NCBI GenBank assembly: GCA_964434855.1
Contig: CAYSWR010000017.1
Coordinates: 1 to 27,278, forward strand
Reading direction: 5' to 3'
DNA length: 27,278 bases
Origin: UBA8516 sp964434855
Lineage (GTDB): Archaea; Thermoproteota; Nitrososphaeria; Nitrososphaerales; Nitrosopumilaceae
This document shows positions 15,360-23,320 of the stretch, in pieces (positions within the stretch are counted from its first letter, which is position 1; each line of letters starts with the position of its first letter). The translations under genes were made by a program, and so were the position numbers. The notes below the pieces were generated by a model, which ran no database searches, was not told the DNA's origin, and was given only the letters and a program-made list of their open reading frames with translations.

Positions 15360-16919
15360 TCAAGCAGGGTTTCTCTTTATGTTGTTTGTTCCTTCACCGT
15401 CAGAACCTGTAAAATTTTTCAGATCTTCACCTGTGATCACATCTTCATCTGGTGGAACATAATCATTGATACCGTGTCTTTGTCTACCTGGATATTTCTT
15501 TTGAGTAGCTAAGGCCACTATTATAAATAATGCAAACGATATTGGTGGCGGTATAAACGTATCTAGTCCTGCTAACTCTGGCGGAATAACAAAGAACATT
15601 GACAATCTTAATGCAGAGCCTACAATAAGTGAAGTAACAGCTGCAGGCATGTTTGCCTTTTTCCAAAACAAACCTAGTGTTAGTGGTGCCCATGCACCAG
15701 CAAAGACAATATCAAATGCCAAGATCAAGTAAACTCCCGGTTGAGGGATTAGATAACCAAGTATGAAGGCAGCTGCCATCACTGGTATAGTGAATATTCG
15801 TGTGGTCAAAAGTAATTTTTTATCATTCATTGGAGTTTTTTTCAACCATCTTCTCAAAATATCTCTTTGAAGCAGGTTTCTAGACATTACGCTAGATACT
15901 GCAAGCAAGCCTCCGTTTGCAGTTGACATTGCAGCCCCAAGTACACCCATCAACAGAGCTGCCCCTATTGCAAAAGGCATGTGGTTTATTGCAAGTTCGG
16001 GCAGTGCAGTAAACGGATCTGCTAGACCAGGTAGGTAGAATAATGCAATGATTCCCAACATGCTTGTTGGAATAACTGTGAATAGTGTTAATCCTCCTCC
16101 CCAGAGGGCACCTCTTTGTGCAGTCTTTGGATCCCTTGCAGCAAATACTCTTTCCATAAAGTCTAATGCAACAATATCACCCAATGCTAGGGCCATTATT
16201 CCAGCCCAATTTATCAATGCACCATTTGCCATATCTGTTAGTCCAGATAGATCCAGATATCCTGGCGGCGCACTTCCCAAAATTGTGGCAAAATCAACTC
16301 CTGCAAATCCTCCAGCAAAGAAGATAAACGCTGCCCAGAATGAACCTATGGCAAGATAAATCTGGAAAATATCTGTGTATGCCGAGGCGAATAGACCTCC
16401 TGCATATGTATAGACCAATACAACCAGAGCTGCAATAAGAATACCCCAGAAAAAGTCTATACCAAAAACTGTCTGTAAAATAAAACCACTTGCCGCAAAA
16501 TTTCCTGCAACTAGAACAGTAAAGCTAATTATCATTAAAACACCAGAGATGCCTTCTGATGCATTGCCATACCTCCTGTAATAATAATCTGGCAACGTAA
16601 GCATTGATAATTTGTTAAGCGTCTTTGCGTAAAACAAGCCTGTAAGAATCAAGCATGCTCCAAGTCCAATAGGAATTACTGCACCTGCCCAGAATCCAAA
16701 TTGATAAACAAGTGCAGCATTACCAAGTGATGAATTACCATCAATTGATTGAGCTGCTAGCATGGTTCCTACAAAAAACAGAGGCAGGCTTTTGCCAGCA
16801 ACCATGTACCTTTTGCTACTTTTTTTAACGAGCCTAGAAGTTAATGTTCCTACGACAACAGATAAAATAAGAAACCCAATAATTGCAATGCCAAATCCAT
16901 CCAACCCCGCCATTCTCAT
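15360..16919 (-). CDS. Sodium:solute symporter (SSS family), probable urea transporter
   Basis: Polytopic carrier of 519 residues with about 13 hydrophobic helices. SSS features include the early KKSSKRYMVAGKSLPL segment, then GTMLAAQSIDGNSSLGNAALVYQFGFWAG, LTLPDYYYRRYG, and DIFQIYLAIGSFWAAF. The hydrophilic C-terminal tail (about 480-519) is short and Asp/Glu-rich. The SSS family includes DUR3-type urea carriers, and ammonia-oxidising archaea with urease often carry one; its place between the urease and ureohydrolase loci supports urea as substrate, which is inference. Another small solute is possible. A TATA-like TTAAATAATT at 16933-16942 points to the ATG at 16919 or the one two codons later (16913). 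Confidence 0.85.
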   Translation of the reverse strand: MRMAGLDGFGIAIIGFLILSVVVGTLTSRLVKKSSKRYMVAGKSLPLFFVGTMLAAQSIDGNSSLGNAALVYQFGFWAGAVIPIGLGACLILTGLFYAKTLNKLSMLTLPDYYYRRYGNASEGISGVLMIISFTVLVAGNFAASGFILQTVFGIDFFWGILIAALVVLVYTYAGGLFASAYTDIFQIYLAIGSFWAAFIFFAGGFAGVDFATILGSAPPGYLDLSGLTDMANGALINWAGIMALALGDIVALDFMERVFAARDPKTAQRGALWGGGLTLFTVIPTSMLGIIALFYLPGLADPFTALPELAINHMPFAIGAALLMGVLGAAMSTANGGLLAVSSVMSRNLLQRDILRRWLKKTPMNDKKLLLTTRIFTIPVMAAAFILGYLIPQPGVYLILAFDIVFAGAWAPLTLGLFWKKANMPAAVTSLIVGSALRLSMFFVIPPELAGLDTFIPPPISFALFIIVALATQKKYPGRQRHGINDYVPPDEDVITGEDLKNFTGSDGEGTNNIKRNPA

Positions 16920-17263
16920 ACGATAAAATAGAAATTATTTAAGGATTACCAGATTATTCGTAAAAAAAGTATTTATTCTCTGTCTAAAATTGATTATACA
17001 AAAAATTTCAAAATATTACACATAATATTGAAAATATTTAATAGATTTTTTACGAGATAAACTTTAACACTCTTTTTGTCATCAAATGGCAAAATGTACA
17101 TTTAGAATGATTGTTTTACAAAACAAATGGAGCGTAGATTATGTTGATTTTTTGAAATTGTGTAAAATCATATATGAAATTTTTTGATCAAGAAGAAAAT
17201 TAAAAACGTAGATTACTTAGACAAATTTAATTACTATGTACAGCAATAAGAAACGCGATAAAA
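16920..17263. promoter_or_regulatory. Divergent intergenic region between transporter and ureohydrolase
   Basis: 344 very AT-rich bases. Leftward it holds the transporter TATA box (TTAAATAATT, 16933-16942); rightward a weaker AATTTAATTA (17224-17233) lies about 35 bases before the ureohydrolase ATG. In the middle is an inverted repeat (17007-17032). A chance-length 33-codon frame (17086-17187) is present but not supported. The sequence CGTAGATTA occurs twice (about 17133 and 17208). Confidence 0.45.
17007..17032. repeat. Inverted repeat, possible operator
   Basis: AATATTA (17012-17018), loop CACA, TAATATT (17023-17029) is a perfect 7-bp inverted repeat, extended outward by TTCAA/TTGAA with a two-base bulge. 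It sits between the two divergent promoters of the nitrogen-related genes. In such AT-rich DNA some palindromes arise by chance. Confidence 0.35.
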
Positions 17264-18382
17264 ATGGGAATGGAATTTTATGGCGATTCATACAAAGGCA
17301 ATGACGAACCAATTTTTGTTGGAATACCAACATTTTTGAAATTACCTTGGCTTAGAAGTAAAGCTGAATTAGAAAAAGTAAAACCAGATGTTGCAATTAT
17401 AGGAGAACCGTTTGATTTTGGAACAACTATTCGTCCTGGCGCAAGATATGGCCCAAGAGCAATTCGTGCAGCTTCTACAGTACCATCTCCACCGTATGAG
17501 CACTTTAACATTGAAACAGGTGTTGATCCTTTTGGTGTTTACAAGGTAATCGATTACGGTGATGTAAATGTCTCACCTGGGGATGTCATAGAATCTCACA
17601 GGAGAATGACTGACAAAGTAAAGGAAGTTCTTGATATTGACGGCATTCCAGTAATGCTTGGTGGTGACCATTCTATCACATTTGCAAATGTAAGAGCATT
17701 TGCTAAAAAATACAAGAACATTGGTATGATACATATTGATACTCACGCAGATTGTGCACCACAAGGTCTCTGTGGTTTCAAGTATGATCATGGAGCACAT
17801 ATCAGAAGAATTATGGAGTTAGGTTGTCTGAAGGGCAAAAACTATACCTTGATTGGTCCACGTGGATACTGGCCAGGACCAGACTTGTATAAATGGATGG
17901 CAGATCAGGACTTTCAATGGTTCACCATGCTGGACGTAGAAGAATTAGGAATAGATCAAATTGCAAAGGAGGCTGCTGATAGAGCTAATGATAATGTGGA
18001 TGCAGTCTACATCAGTTGGGATATAGATACTTTTGATCCAGCATATGCTCCTGGAACTGGTGAACCGGAACCAAATGGACTAACATCCAGAGAAGGTATG
18101 AGGTTAATGAGATTATTATCAACATCATTTGATCCAGATAAGTTTGCATTTGACCTTGTTGAAGTTGCACCAAACTATGATGTTAGTGATGGAAATTCAT
18201 ACAGCGGAGGTATTACATCAGGTTTGGCAAACAGGCTGATTGTAGAACTTTTGGCAGGATTGTCACTTACAAAGAAAGGTAAAACTGAAGGCAGTCCTAT
18301 AAGGCCAAACCTATATCGTGGAAAAGGTCATACTTACGACTTTGGAAATGGTCCCAAAGCAAAGATTCCAAAGAGATCATGA
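17264..18382 (+). CDS. Ureohydrolase (agmatinase-type; guanidinase possible)
   Basis: Binuclear-metal hydrolase of the arginase/agmatinase family that releases urea. All metal motifs are intact: GGDHS (H136), DTHAD (D159, H161, D163) and SWDIDTFDP (D253, D255). At 372 residues it is longer than typical agmatinases (~300), with an N-terminal extension containing GIPTFLKLPWL and a C-terminal tail (YRGKGHTYDFGNG). The segment GPRGYWPGPDLYKWM is not typical of classical agmatinase. Context suggests two substrates: agmatine, because arginine decarboxylase is encoded about 2.2 kb away, or guanidine, because long nickel-dependent members of this family are guanidinases and a nickel permease is in the same operon. 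The stop overlaps the next ATG (ATGA). ATG at 17264 or 17270. Confidence 0.9.
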   Translation: MGMEFYGDSYKGNDEPIFVGIPTFLKLPWLRSKAELEKVKPDVAIIGEPFDFGTTIRPGARYGPRAIRAASTVPSPPYEHFNIETGVDPFGVYKVIDYGDVNVSPGDVIESHRRMTDKVKEVLDIDGIPVMLGGDHSITFANVRAFAKKYKNIGMIHIDTHADCAPQGLCGFKYDHGAHIRRIMELGCLKGKNYTLIGPRGYWPGPDLYKWMADQDFQWFTMLDVEELGIDQIAKEAADRANDNVDAVYISWDIDTFDPAYAPGTGEPEPNGLTSREGMRLMRLLSTSFDPDKFAFDLVEVAPNYDVSDGNSYSGGITSGLANRLIVELLAGLSLTKKGKTEGSPIRPNLYRGKGHTYDFGNGPKAKIPKRS

Positions 18383-18780
18383 TACATGTAAAGGCCGAGA
18401 TAAAAGGAGAATCAGATGCAGCTCCCTTTACTAGGATTTTTGAATATAGTAACAATAGCGAAGTAGTATTTTACAATACATTAGACATGATTAAGGAAAA
18501 GATTTCAAAGAATATGAAAATTAATGTGAATGAGGCACTCGTGGTTTTTTGTGCCCATGTTGTTAATGAATTGCGTGCACGCAAATTTAAAAATAGCATT
18601 GAAAAGAATGCCTCTGAGATTCTAAAAGCACATCAAGTTATGATTGGTGTGCCAGAAACTTTGAGGGAAATTACTTTTGAAGTAATAGTGGATAATTTGC
18701 CAAAAACTGTCATATCTTTTGTCAAGCCAATTCCAGCAAGTAACTATATGCTAGTAACTAATTCACAGAAAAAAGAGTAG
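18379..18780 (+). CDS. Urease gamma (UreA)-like protein in the ureohydrolase operon
   Basis: 133 residues. From about residue 32 it lines up along almost the whole length of the window's own UreA. KINVNEALVVFCAHVVNELR matches KLNYPESVALIADHIVEGAR; the next block, to VMIGVPE versus VLPGVPE, has the same length with no gap; and the last block (ITFEVIVDN ... VISFVKPI) matches VQVEATFED ... LVTVHDPI with a one-residue shift. It therefore appears to be a diverged UreA fold with an extra N-terminal ~30 residues and a short C-terminal tail. No separate beta or alpha subunit is nearby. Its ATG overlaps the ureohydrolase stop and only 4 bp separate it from the nickel permease, so all three are co-expressed. 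Function unknown; the homology is read by eye. Confidence 0.75.
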   Translation: MIHVKAEIKGESDAAPFTRIFEYSNNSEVVFYNTLDMIKEKISKNMKINVNEALVVFCAHVVNELRARKFKNSIEKNASEILKAHQVMIGVPETLREITFEVIVDNLPKTVISFVKPIPASNYMLVTNSQKKE

Positions 18781-18784
18781 GAAC

Positions 18785-19537
18785 ATGGAAGAATTAATTT
18801 CACAGTTTCAGACAGTGACTCCTGTTCTTGTAATGGTGGCGGGACTTGCAATAGGGTTAGAACATGCTTTTGAACCTGATCATATAGCTGCTGTATCAAC
18901 ACAGGTAGCAAAGAGAAAAGTTCAGCAGTCAAAATCTCTAAAAATATTTGTTGGACAAAGTATTCTTAGATCATCTTTACTTGGAGCATTATGGGGAGCT
19001 GGTCACACATCAAGCCTTGTTCTAGTAGGCCTGCTTGTTTTTGTTCTTGCCCTGAGTATACCAAACACTATTTTCATAGGTCTGGAATTTATCGCAGGTA
19101 TAATGCTTGTCTTTCTTGGTTTAATAACATACTCTAATAAAAGCATCTTCAGGTTTAGACATCTTCATCCTCACGTGCACGAAGATGGTACAGTTCATAC
19201 TCATCATCATACTCACGAAGATGAACATAAACACGGTCATAAATTATATGCAATGGGATGTGTACAGGGACTAGCTGGCAGTGGAAGCCTTGTAGTTTTG
19301 GTTGCATCTAGTTTTGGTAGTGTCGAGATGGTTTTGTCGTTTATTTTGATTTTTGGTATTGGTTCCATTATCGGGATGGCTATCATAAGTGGACTCGTTG
19401 GTCTACCATTTGTATTTACATCCAATATTGTAAAGATAAATAGAATTTTACGATATGTTGCAGGTACTGCGAGCTTGTTAATCGGAATCAACATAATGTA
19501 TGAAGTAGGTGTTATTGGAAAGCTGTTTGGTATCTAA
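18785..19537 (+). CDS. Nickel permease (NiCoT/UreH-like family)
   Basis: Integral membrane transporter of about six helices. It carries the signature HX4DH in GLEHAFEPDHIAAVST (H27, D32, H33), plus GAGHTSSL and GSGSLVVL, which form the other conserved helices of nickel/cobalt permeases. A cytoplasmic or external loop at 126-152 is very His-rich (HPHVHEDGTVHTHHHTHEDEH region) and could gather Ni2+ ions. Being third in the ureohydrolase operon and near urease, nickel is the expected substrate, though cobalt cannot be excluded. It ends 3 bp before the convergent deoxyhypusine synthase stop. Confidence 0.9.
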   Translation: MEELISQFQTVTPVLVMVAGLAIGLEHAFEPDHIAAVSTQVAKRKVQQSKSLKIFVGQSILRSSLLGALWGAGHTSSLVLVGLLVFVLALSIPNTIFIGLEFIAGIMLVFLGLITYSNKSIFRFRHLHPHVHEDGTVHTHHHTHEDEHKHGHKLYAMGCVQGLAGSGSLVVLVASSFGSVEMVLSFILIFGIGSIIGMAIISGLVGLPFVFTSNIVKINRILRYVAGTASLLIGINIMYEVGVIGKLFGI

Positions 19538-19540
19538 ATT

Positions 19541-20479
19541 TTATAGATCGAGTCTTGAAAGCAGTGCAGAATATAGAAACGGAAGTATTGTTGTTGCTTC
19601 CGCATGTATCGTAGTCTGTTTTGCTTTTTGCGTGACCTTGCCCCACGATATGGCTTCTCTGATAAGTGCCCCACTCAGACTACCGTCAAACTCCTGAGCT
19701 GTTGTTATATAGACTGCATAATCTAGCCCATCACGGTATTGGTTCCACCACAGTGTATGGTGTTTTGATATGCCTCCACCAATCATGAGAGCGCCTGATT
19801 TTTTTGCCTTGAATATGAGGCCAGACAACAAGTCACCATCTGCAGCTACATTTAGTTTGAAATCATGATGTTTTTGTGTAAACAGCCAAATCTGGCTGCC
19901 AACTGCACCATCCATTATTCCAGGGACAATAATTGGAATGTTGTTTTTGTGTGCCCAATAAAGAAATGAACCTTCGCCCAGATTTTTTCCAATCATCTTT
20001 GTAATGTCAGATGTTAACATTTCCTTTTTGCCACTCTTGTATTCTTTTTCAAGAAATGCTTGCATCTTTTCTTCAATTATCGGGCCGTAGCTTTCCATTG
20101 GAACAAGCACGTTCCCCAATCGATGGATGTGTTTGTCTGCAAGTTCATTGTCATCAAGTGTAAACGAGCCTTCCAGATAATTTGAAAAATACCTTGCAAT
20201 GTCATGGTCTAGTGCTCCGCATGTGGTGATTACAACATCAAACATCTTGTTTTTTATCATGTCTTTAATTATTCCTCTCAATCCAGTTGATGTTATTGCA
20301 GCGACAAAGGACAGAAACCTTAGACATTTCTTGTCTTCAATCATGGTACAAAGTATGTCCAGTCCCTCTACAAGATTTCTTGATTCAAATCCTCCGGATT
20401 TTGACATTTGATCAAATATGCTTTGGATACTGTCGTCTTTTTTTATTGAAATGTCCTTTACTGGTCTGCCTGGTTTCAC
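19541..20479 (-). CDS. dys: Deoxyhypusine synthase
   Basis: Transfers the aminobutyl group of spermidine to a lysine of translation factor aIF5A, the first step of hypusine formation. 312 residues, family length. Recognisable are FLSFVAAITSTGLRG, VITTCGALDHDIAR, VPGIMDGAVGSQ, GGGISKHH (H240) and the catalytic-lysine motif in EFDGSLSGALIREAISWGK (K281). The human enzyme has SGARPDEAVSWGK there, so the Ala-Leu-Ile substitution is mild. Start is GTG at 20479. The upstream gene on the same strand, 63 bp away, makes agmatine, the polyamine precursor, so the two belong together metabolically and may be co-transcribed. Confidence 0.95.
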   Translation of the reverse strand: MKPGRPVKDISIKKDDSIQSIFDQMSKSGGFESRNLVEGLDILCTMIEDKKCLRFLSFVAAITSTGLRGIIKDMIKNKMFDVVITTCGALDHDIARYFSNYLEGSFTLDDNELADKHIHRLGNVLVPMESYGPIIEEKMQAFLEKEYKSGKKEMLTSDITKMIGKNLGEGSFLYWAHKNNIPIIVPGIMDGAVGSQIWLFTQKHHDFKLNVAADGDLLSGLIFKAKKSGALMIGGGISKHHTLWWNQYRDGLDYAVYITTAQEFDGSLSGALIREAISWGKVTQKAKQTTIHAEATTILPFLYSALLSRLDL

Positions 20480-20542
20480 AAATCACGAATTGGGATCGGG
20501 TTATAAAATCCTGTGCACTTGGTATAATCACAGGTAATTAAT

Positions 20543-21097
20543 TTAAAAAAGTAGAACTGCCGCTGCAAATACAGTAGTCCAACGTCCCCTTGTATCGCCA
20601 ATAGCACTTTGTGTGATATTTCGTGTCTTGTAAATCTCGCCTGAGATTTTCCATTGTTGTCTCTTTTCATTCCAGCTCTTATTCAGATCAAATGGTATTC
20701 CCAGAGATGAGGCCAGCATTTGTGCAGCAATATCTTCAGCATAATCTCCAGCTTCTTTTTCTGTTTCACCAAATGAGTGATATTCAGATAGATAGCCATG
20801 TTTGTTTTTGTCAGTTGGTTCTGCAATACCAACGGATGCAGCCATCAATCTATGTGGTTCATTGCTTTGCTGCCTAGCATATATTACAAATTGTACAGTG
20901 CCCGGTCTTATCAATTTTAACCCTTCAGTCTTAGAAACTATATTTGCTCTTGGTGGAAATATACTTGATATTAGAACTAGATTCGTATTTGCAATTCCAG
21001 CATCACGTAAAGCATACTCAAAACTAGTTAGTTGATCTTCATGTACTCCCTTTCCTCTAGTAAGAAATAATTTTTTTGGAACTAAGTCTAGCATCAT
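20543..21097 (-). CDS. pdaD: Pyruvoyl-dependent arginine decarboxylase
   Basis: Decarboxylates arginine to agmatine, the entry to putrescine and spermidine in archaea. The 184-residue proenzyme self-cleaves at a Ser-Ser pair to form the pyruvoyl cofactor; here the pair is S44-S45 in VLISSIFPPR. The conserved E105 region (GYLSEYHSFGETEKEAGDYAE) and the FALTRGKG-type start (LFLTRGKGVHE) are present. A TATA box at 21116-21125 favours start at the double ATG (21097 or 21094). Confidence 0.93.
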   Translation of the reverse strand: MMLDLVPKKLFLTRGKGVHEDQLTSFEYALRDAGIANTNLVLISSIFPPRANIVSKTEGLKLIRPGTVQFVIYARQQSNEPHRLMAASVGIAEPTDKNKHGYLSEYHSFGETEKEAGDYAEDIAAQMLASSLGIPFDLNKSWNEKRQQWKISGEIYKTRNITQSAIGDTRGRWTTVFAAAVLLF

Positions 21098-21115
21098 TGC
21101 ACTCTAACATGTAAA

Positions 21116-21125
21116 GTTTAAATAT
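21116..21125 (-). promoter_or_regulatory. TATA box for arginine decarboxylase
   Basis: ATATTTAAAC on the minus strand, centred about 26 bases from the double ATG at 21094-21097, fits a leaderless start. The decarboxylase therefore does not need the repeat element at 21181-21223 as its promoter. Confidence 0.5.
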
Positions 21126-21180
21126 CTATCGCGTGATGATAAAAAATTATTTGAAGAATTTGATTAATAAAAACATGTGT

Positions 21181-21223
21181 TGTTGTTTCACAAAATTACT
21201 GTATACGACTCACAAATAAATCA
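21181..21223 (-). repeat. Copy 2 of the dispersed promoter-plus-start element
   Basis: 43 bp almost identical to 7448-7491. Read leftward it carries TTTATTTG and, about 27 bases on, GTGAAACAACA, a start codon context like that of the membrane protein at 7458. Here the frame stops after 14 codons, so it is a promoter with a dead-end start, about 90 bp upstream of the decarboxylase and 3 bp beyond the stop of the membrane protein ending at 21227. Confidence 0.7.
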
Positions 21224-21226
21224 GAG

Positions 21227-21511
21227 CTACTGCAAAGTGATCTTAAGAAAGATCAAGATGCCAGCAAATTCTGCAATATGAACTGCAAGAAGATATGGTA
21301 AAAGCGCTGCAGCATAAAGATCCATCATAGAAAAGTATGCATATACTCCAATTATGTTATGCAAAAATAATAGTCCGGCAAAAAATATCATACCTAATGG
21401 AAGCTGTGCTTTTGTTTTTTGATATATCTTAGCAAACACGCCAATCAAAACACCTAACACAATCATGTTTAGGCCCGATACAATTGTGCTGATTGTCATT
21501 ATTGGCTCCAT
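21227..21511 (-). CDS. Small three-helix membrane protein paired with HTH gene
   Basis: 94 residues with three hydrophobic helices (about 5-27, 37-58 and 66-92) and a single His-Asn-rich turn (FLHNIIGVYAYF). The start ATG (21511) is preceded by a GGAG stretch and follows the HTH regulator stop by 23 bp, so the two are an operon. HTH/small-membrane-protein pairs of this layout are frequent in archaea (haloarchaea have similar ones), but the function is unknown. Confidence 0.7.
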   Translation of the reverse strand: MEPIMTISTIVSGLNMIVLGVLIGVFAKIYQKTKAQLPLGMIFFAGLLFLHNIIGVYAYFSMMDLYAAALLPYLLAVHIAEFAGILIFLKITLQ

Positions 21512-21534
21512 TAAGAAAAATCCATCTCCTAAGC

Positions 21535-21837
21535 TTATTTACTTTTTTCCAATTTGGTTACAATTTCGTCAAATGTTTCTAAATTGACTTCTAAGAATGT
21601 AGAAATGAAAAAAGTGACTCCATATTTGTCACCAACTCGTGTTATGAGGTTGTTTTTTTCAAGTACGCCTATATGATGCTGGATTGCTTTGTAATCCAAT
21701 CCAAGTTCTTTTGCTAGTTGATTAGCATTAAGCGGCGTCTTTCGTATTGTAGATATGAGACGCATTCTGTTCAGACCACCTTTTGATCCAGCAAAGACAA
21801 ACCACAAGAGACGCTTCGCATATGGATCACCTGCCAT
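21535..21837 (-). CDS. ArsR-like winged-helix transcription regulator
   Basis: 100 residues. The winged-helix core is clear: SKGGLNRMRLISTIRKTPLNANQLAKELGLDYKAIQHHIGVLEKNNLI (about 18-65), in which LDYKAIQHHIGVLEKN is the recognition helix, followed by the wing (TRVGDKYGVTFFIST). No metal-binding cysteines are present, so it is unlikely to be a classical ArsR metal sensor; the signal is probably sensed with the membrane partner encoded next. TATA-like CTTTTAATTG lies about 30 bases upstream. Confidence 0.85.
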   Translation of the reverse strand: MAGDPYAKRLLWFVFAGSKGGLNRMRLISTIRKTPLNANQLAKELGLDYKAIQHHIGVLEKNNLITRVGDKYGVTFFISTFLEVNLETFDEIVTKLEKSK

Positions 21838-21920
21838 TTTGAACAGTTTCGTGTACCTTCAAACAATTAAAAGGTCTTTGGAAGAAATCTTAAATTACAA
21901 GCATAATATTCTGAAACATT

Positions 21921-22151
21921 TCATTTTACTATCTTCAGTTTTTCTACAAGTTTTTCTTTTTTTGGTATACCGGTAAATTCTAATTTTCCATCCAAAACCA
22001 AACCAGGTGCAGTGTATATTGGATATTTTTGAAGATATTCTGGTTTTTCAGTTACGTCTATTTTTTCATATGAAACTCCAATGTCATTGAGCATCTTTTC
22101 AAGTATGCTACAATTTGCACAGTCTGGTGTAGTCAATATTTCTACTTTCAT
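21921..22151 (-). CDS. Small thioredoxin/glutaredoxin-like protein
   Basis: 76 residues with the thioredoxin fold: beta strand VEILTTP, redox motif CANC (C11xxC14), then EKIDVTEKPEYL and a cis-proline TAPGLVLDG, as in MTH895-type small thioredoxins of archaea. It probably exchanges electrons with the CcdA/DsbD-like membrane protein of the same operon. Its ATG overlaps the stop of the YHS gene (ATGA). Confidence 0.9.
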   Translation of the reverse strand: MKVEILTTPDCANCSILEKMLNDIGVSYEKIDVTEKPEYLQKYPIYTAPGLVLDGKLEFTGIPKKEKLVEKLKIVK

Positions 22152-22291
22152 GTCTTATTTTCTACAAATTGGTTGGGGTTTATTTCAAAAGCCCACCTGC
22201 AGCTAGCACAACAAAATCTGTACTCTTTTCCATTATGAGTTAACGATTCACTTTTCTCATCTACTTCCATTCCGCATACTGGATCTTTCAT
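22148..22291 (-). CDS. 47-residue YHS-domain metal-binding protein
   Basis: Found by reading between the thioredoxin-like and CcdA-like genes. It starts MKDPVCGMEVDEKSES and contains YRFCCASCRWAFEINPNQF, the complete YHS domain (DPVCGM ... YxFCC..C...F..NP..F). YHS domains bind heavy metals (copper, mercury). Both ends are joined to neighbours by ATGA overlaps, so its translation is coupled to both: upstream CcdA-like and downstream thioredoxin-like. It is certainly a gene despite its length. Confidence 0.92.
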   Translation of the reverse strand: MKDPVCGMEVDEKSESLTHNGKEYRFCCASCRWAFEINPNQFVENKT

Positions 22292-23283
22292 ATTATTACC
22301 TCCTTTTTCCTATTGATAACATACCATACAACGGGTATAGCTATTAAACCAAATAGTATGATTGGCGCATAGTCTTTAGGAATTTCATATCCATAGATGT
22401 TTTCATGCATATGTTGCCCAACGTGAAACTCTGGAGGCAGACTAGTGATCGATACGAGATTATTCCACGCAATGTGAACAAATGTTCCTTCATACCATTG
22501 ATGTCCTCCTGGAAGTCCATTAATTATCAGAAATGAACCAATAACAATAAGCATCCATCCTGTGGCTTTTTCTATTGAAACTCTTTTTGATGTGAGATTC
22601 TTTGTAGCGTTTATTCCCATAATTGCAAGTACAGACATCAGAATTAATGGGATCGATCTTCCTATGCCATGAACAAGACCAAGCGACGCGCCAATTTCTA
22701 TACTGCCTGCGTTTGCAACATAAATTAACAACCAGTAAAACAATGGATTAGGACATCCTACTCCAGCATTTCCCAACAAAGTACCCATCAGAAAAGACTT
22801 TGCATAGTCACCACGATTTTGAATGAATTTTGGCGTACCGGAATAAGATGGCATTTTTAGTTTAATGAGATTTAGTTGTGACAGGCCAAAGACAAAAGCA
22901 GCTATTCCTGCAATAAGAAACATCAGAAAAGAAATTTGATCCAACGAAGCTGTTTTACCTAGAATAGCAACTCCAATTCCGTATGAAGTAATTGTTGCTG
23001 TTAACCCAGCTCCAAATAACAAAGCCATACCAAGTCCTTTTTTATGTCCTTGACCCATGCTTAATGGAACTATGATGAAGACTAGTGGCAATGTACATGG
23101 TAACACAATCATAGAAAGACCTGCAACATAAGCAATGATCAACCAAGACAGATAGGATACGTTTTGATCTTCTTTAACAATAAAATTGCTAGTTAGTGAA
23201 AAAATTATTCCAACAAAAACTAGAGAAAATAAAGCAAATGCTATTACCAATACTGATTTCTTTGCTAAAGTTTGTATTGACAT
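22288..23283 (-). CDS. CcdA/DsbD-like membrane protein
   Basis: 331 residues, about eight or nine hydrophobic helices. It has the two redox-active motif cysteines typical of CcdA/DsbD transmembrane domains: PCTLPLVF (C63) and GVGCPNPLF (C177). Such proteins move electrons across the membrane to extracytoplasmic thioredoxins or heme/metal-handling proteins. A C-terminal outside loop is rich in His and Met (EFHVGQHMHENIYG), which may contact metal. The frame is open to a GTG at 23316, but a TATA-like CTTAAGTATC (23304-23313) predicts transcription at about 23283, exactly the ATG I chose. First gene of the CcdA-YHS-thioredoxin operon. Confidence 0.85.
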   Translation of the reverse strand: MSIQTLAKKSVLVIAFALFSLVFVGIIFSLTSNFIVKEDQNVSYLSWLIIAYVAGLSMIVLPCTLPLVFIIVPLSMGQGHKKGLGMALLFGAGLTATITSYGIGVAILGKTASLDQISFLMFLIAGIAAFVFGLSQLNLIKLKMPSYSGTPKFIQNRGDYAKSFLMGTLLGNAGVGCPNPLFYWLLIYVANAGSIEIGASLGLVHGIGRSIPLILMSVLAIMGINATKNLTSKRVSIEKATGWMLIVIGSFLIINGLPGGHQWYEGTFVHIAWNNLVSITSLPPEFHVGQHMHENIYGYEIPKDYAPIILFGLIAIPVVWYVINRKKEVII

Positions 23284-23303
23284 ACATTTTTTATCAATAG
23301 CTT

Positions 23304-23313
23304 GATACTTAAG
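23304..23313 (-). promoter_or_regulatory. TATA box for the CcdA-YHS-thioredoxin operon
   Basis: CTTAAGTATC on the minus strand, centred about 26 bases from the ATG at 23283. It sits inside the longest open frame, which argues against the GTG at 23316 as start. Confidence 0.5.
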
Positions 23314-23320
23314 CACCGAA

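Noticed and set aside
17086..17187. 33-codon frame in the transporter-ureohydrolase gap
   Set aside because: This length is expected by chance in such AT-rich DNA, and no promoter at proper spacing or homology is visible.
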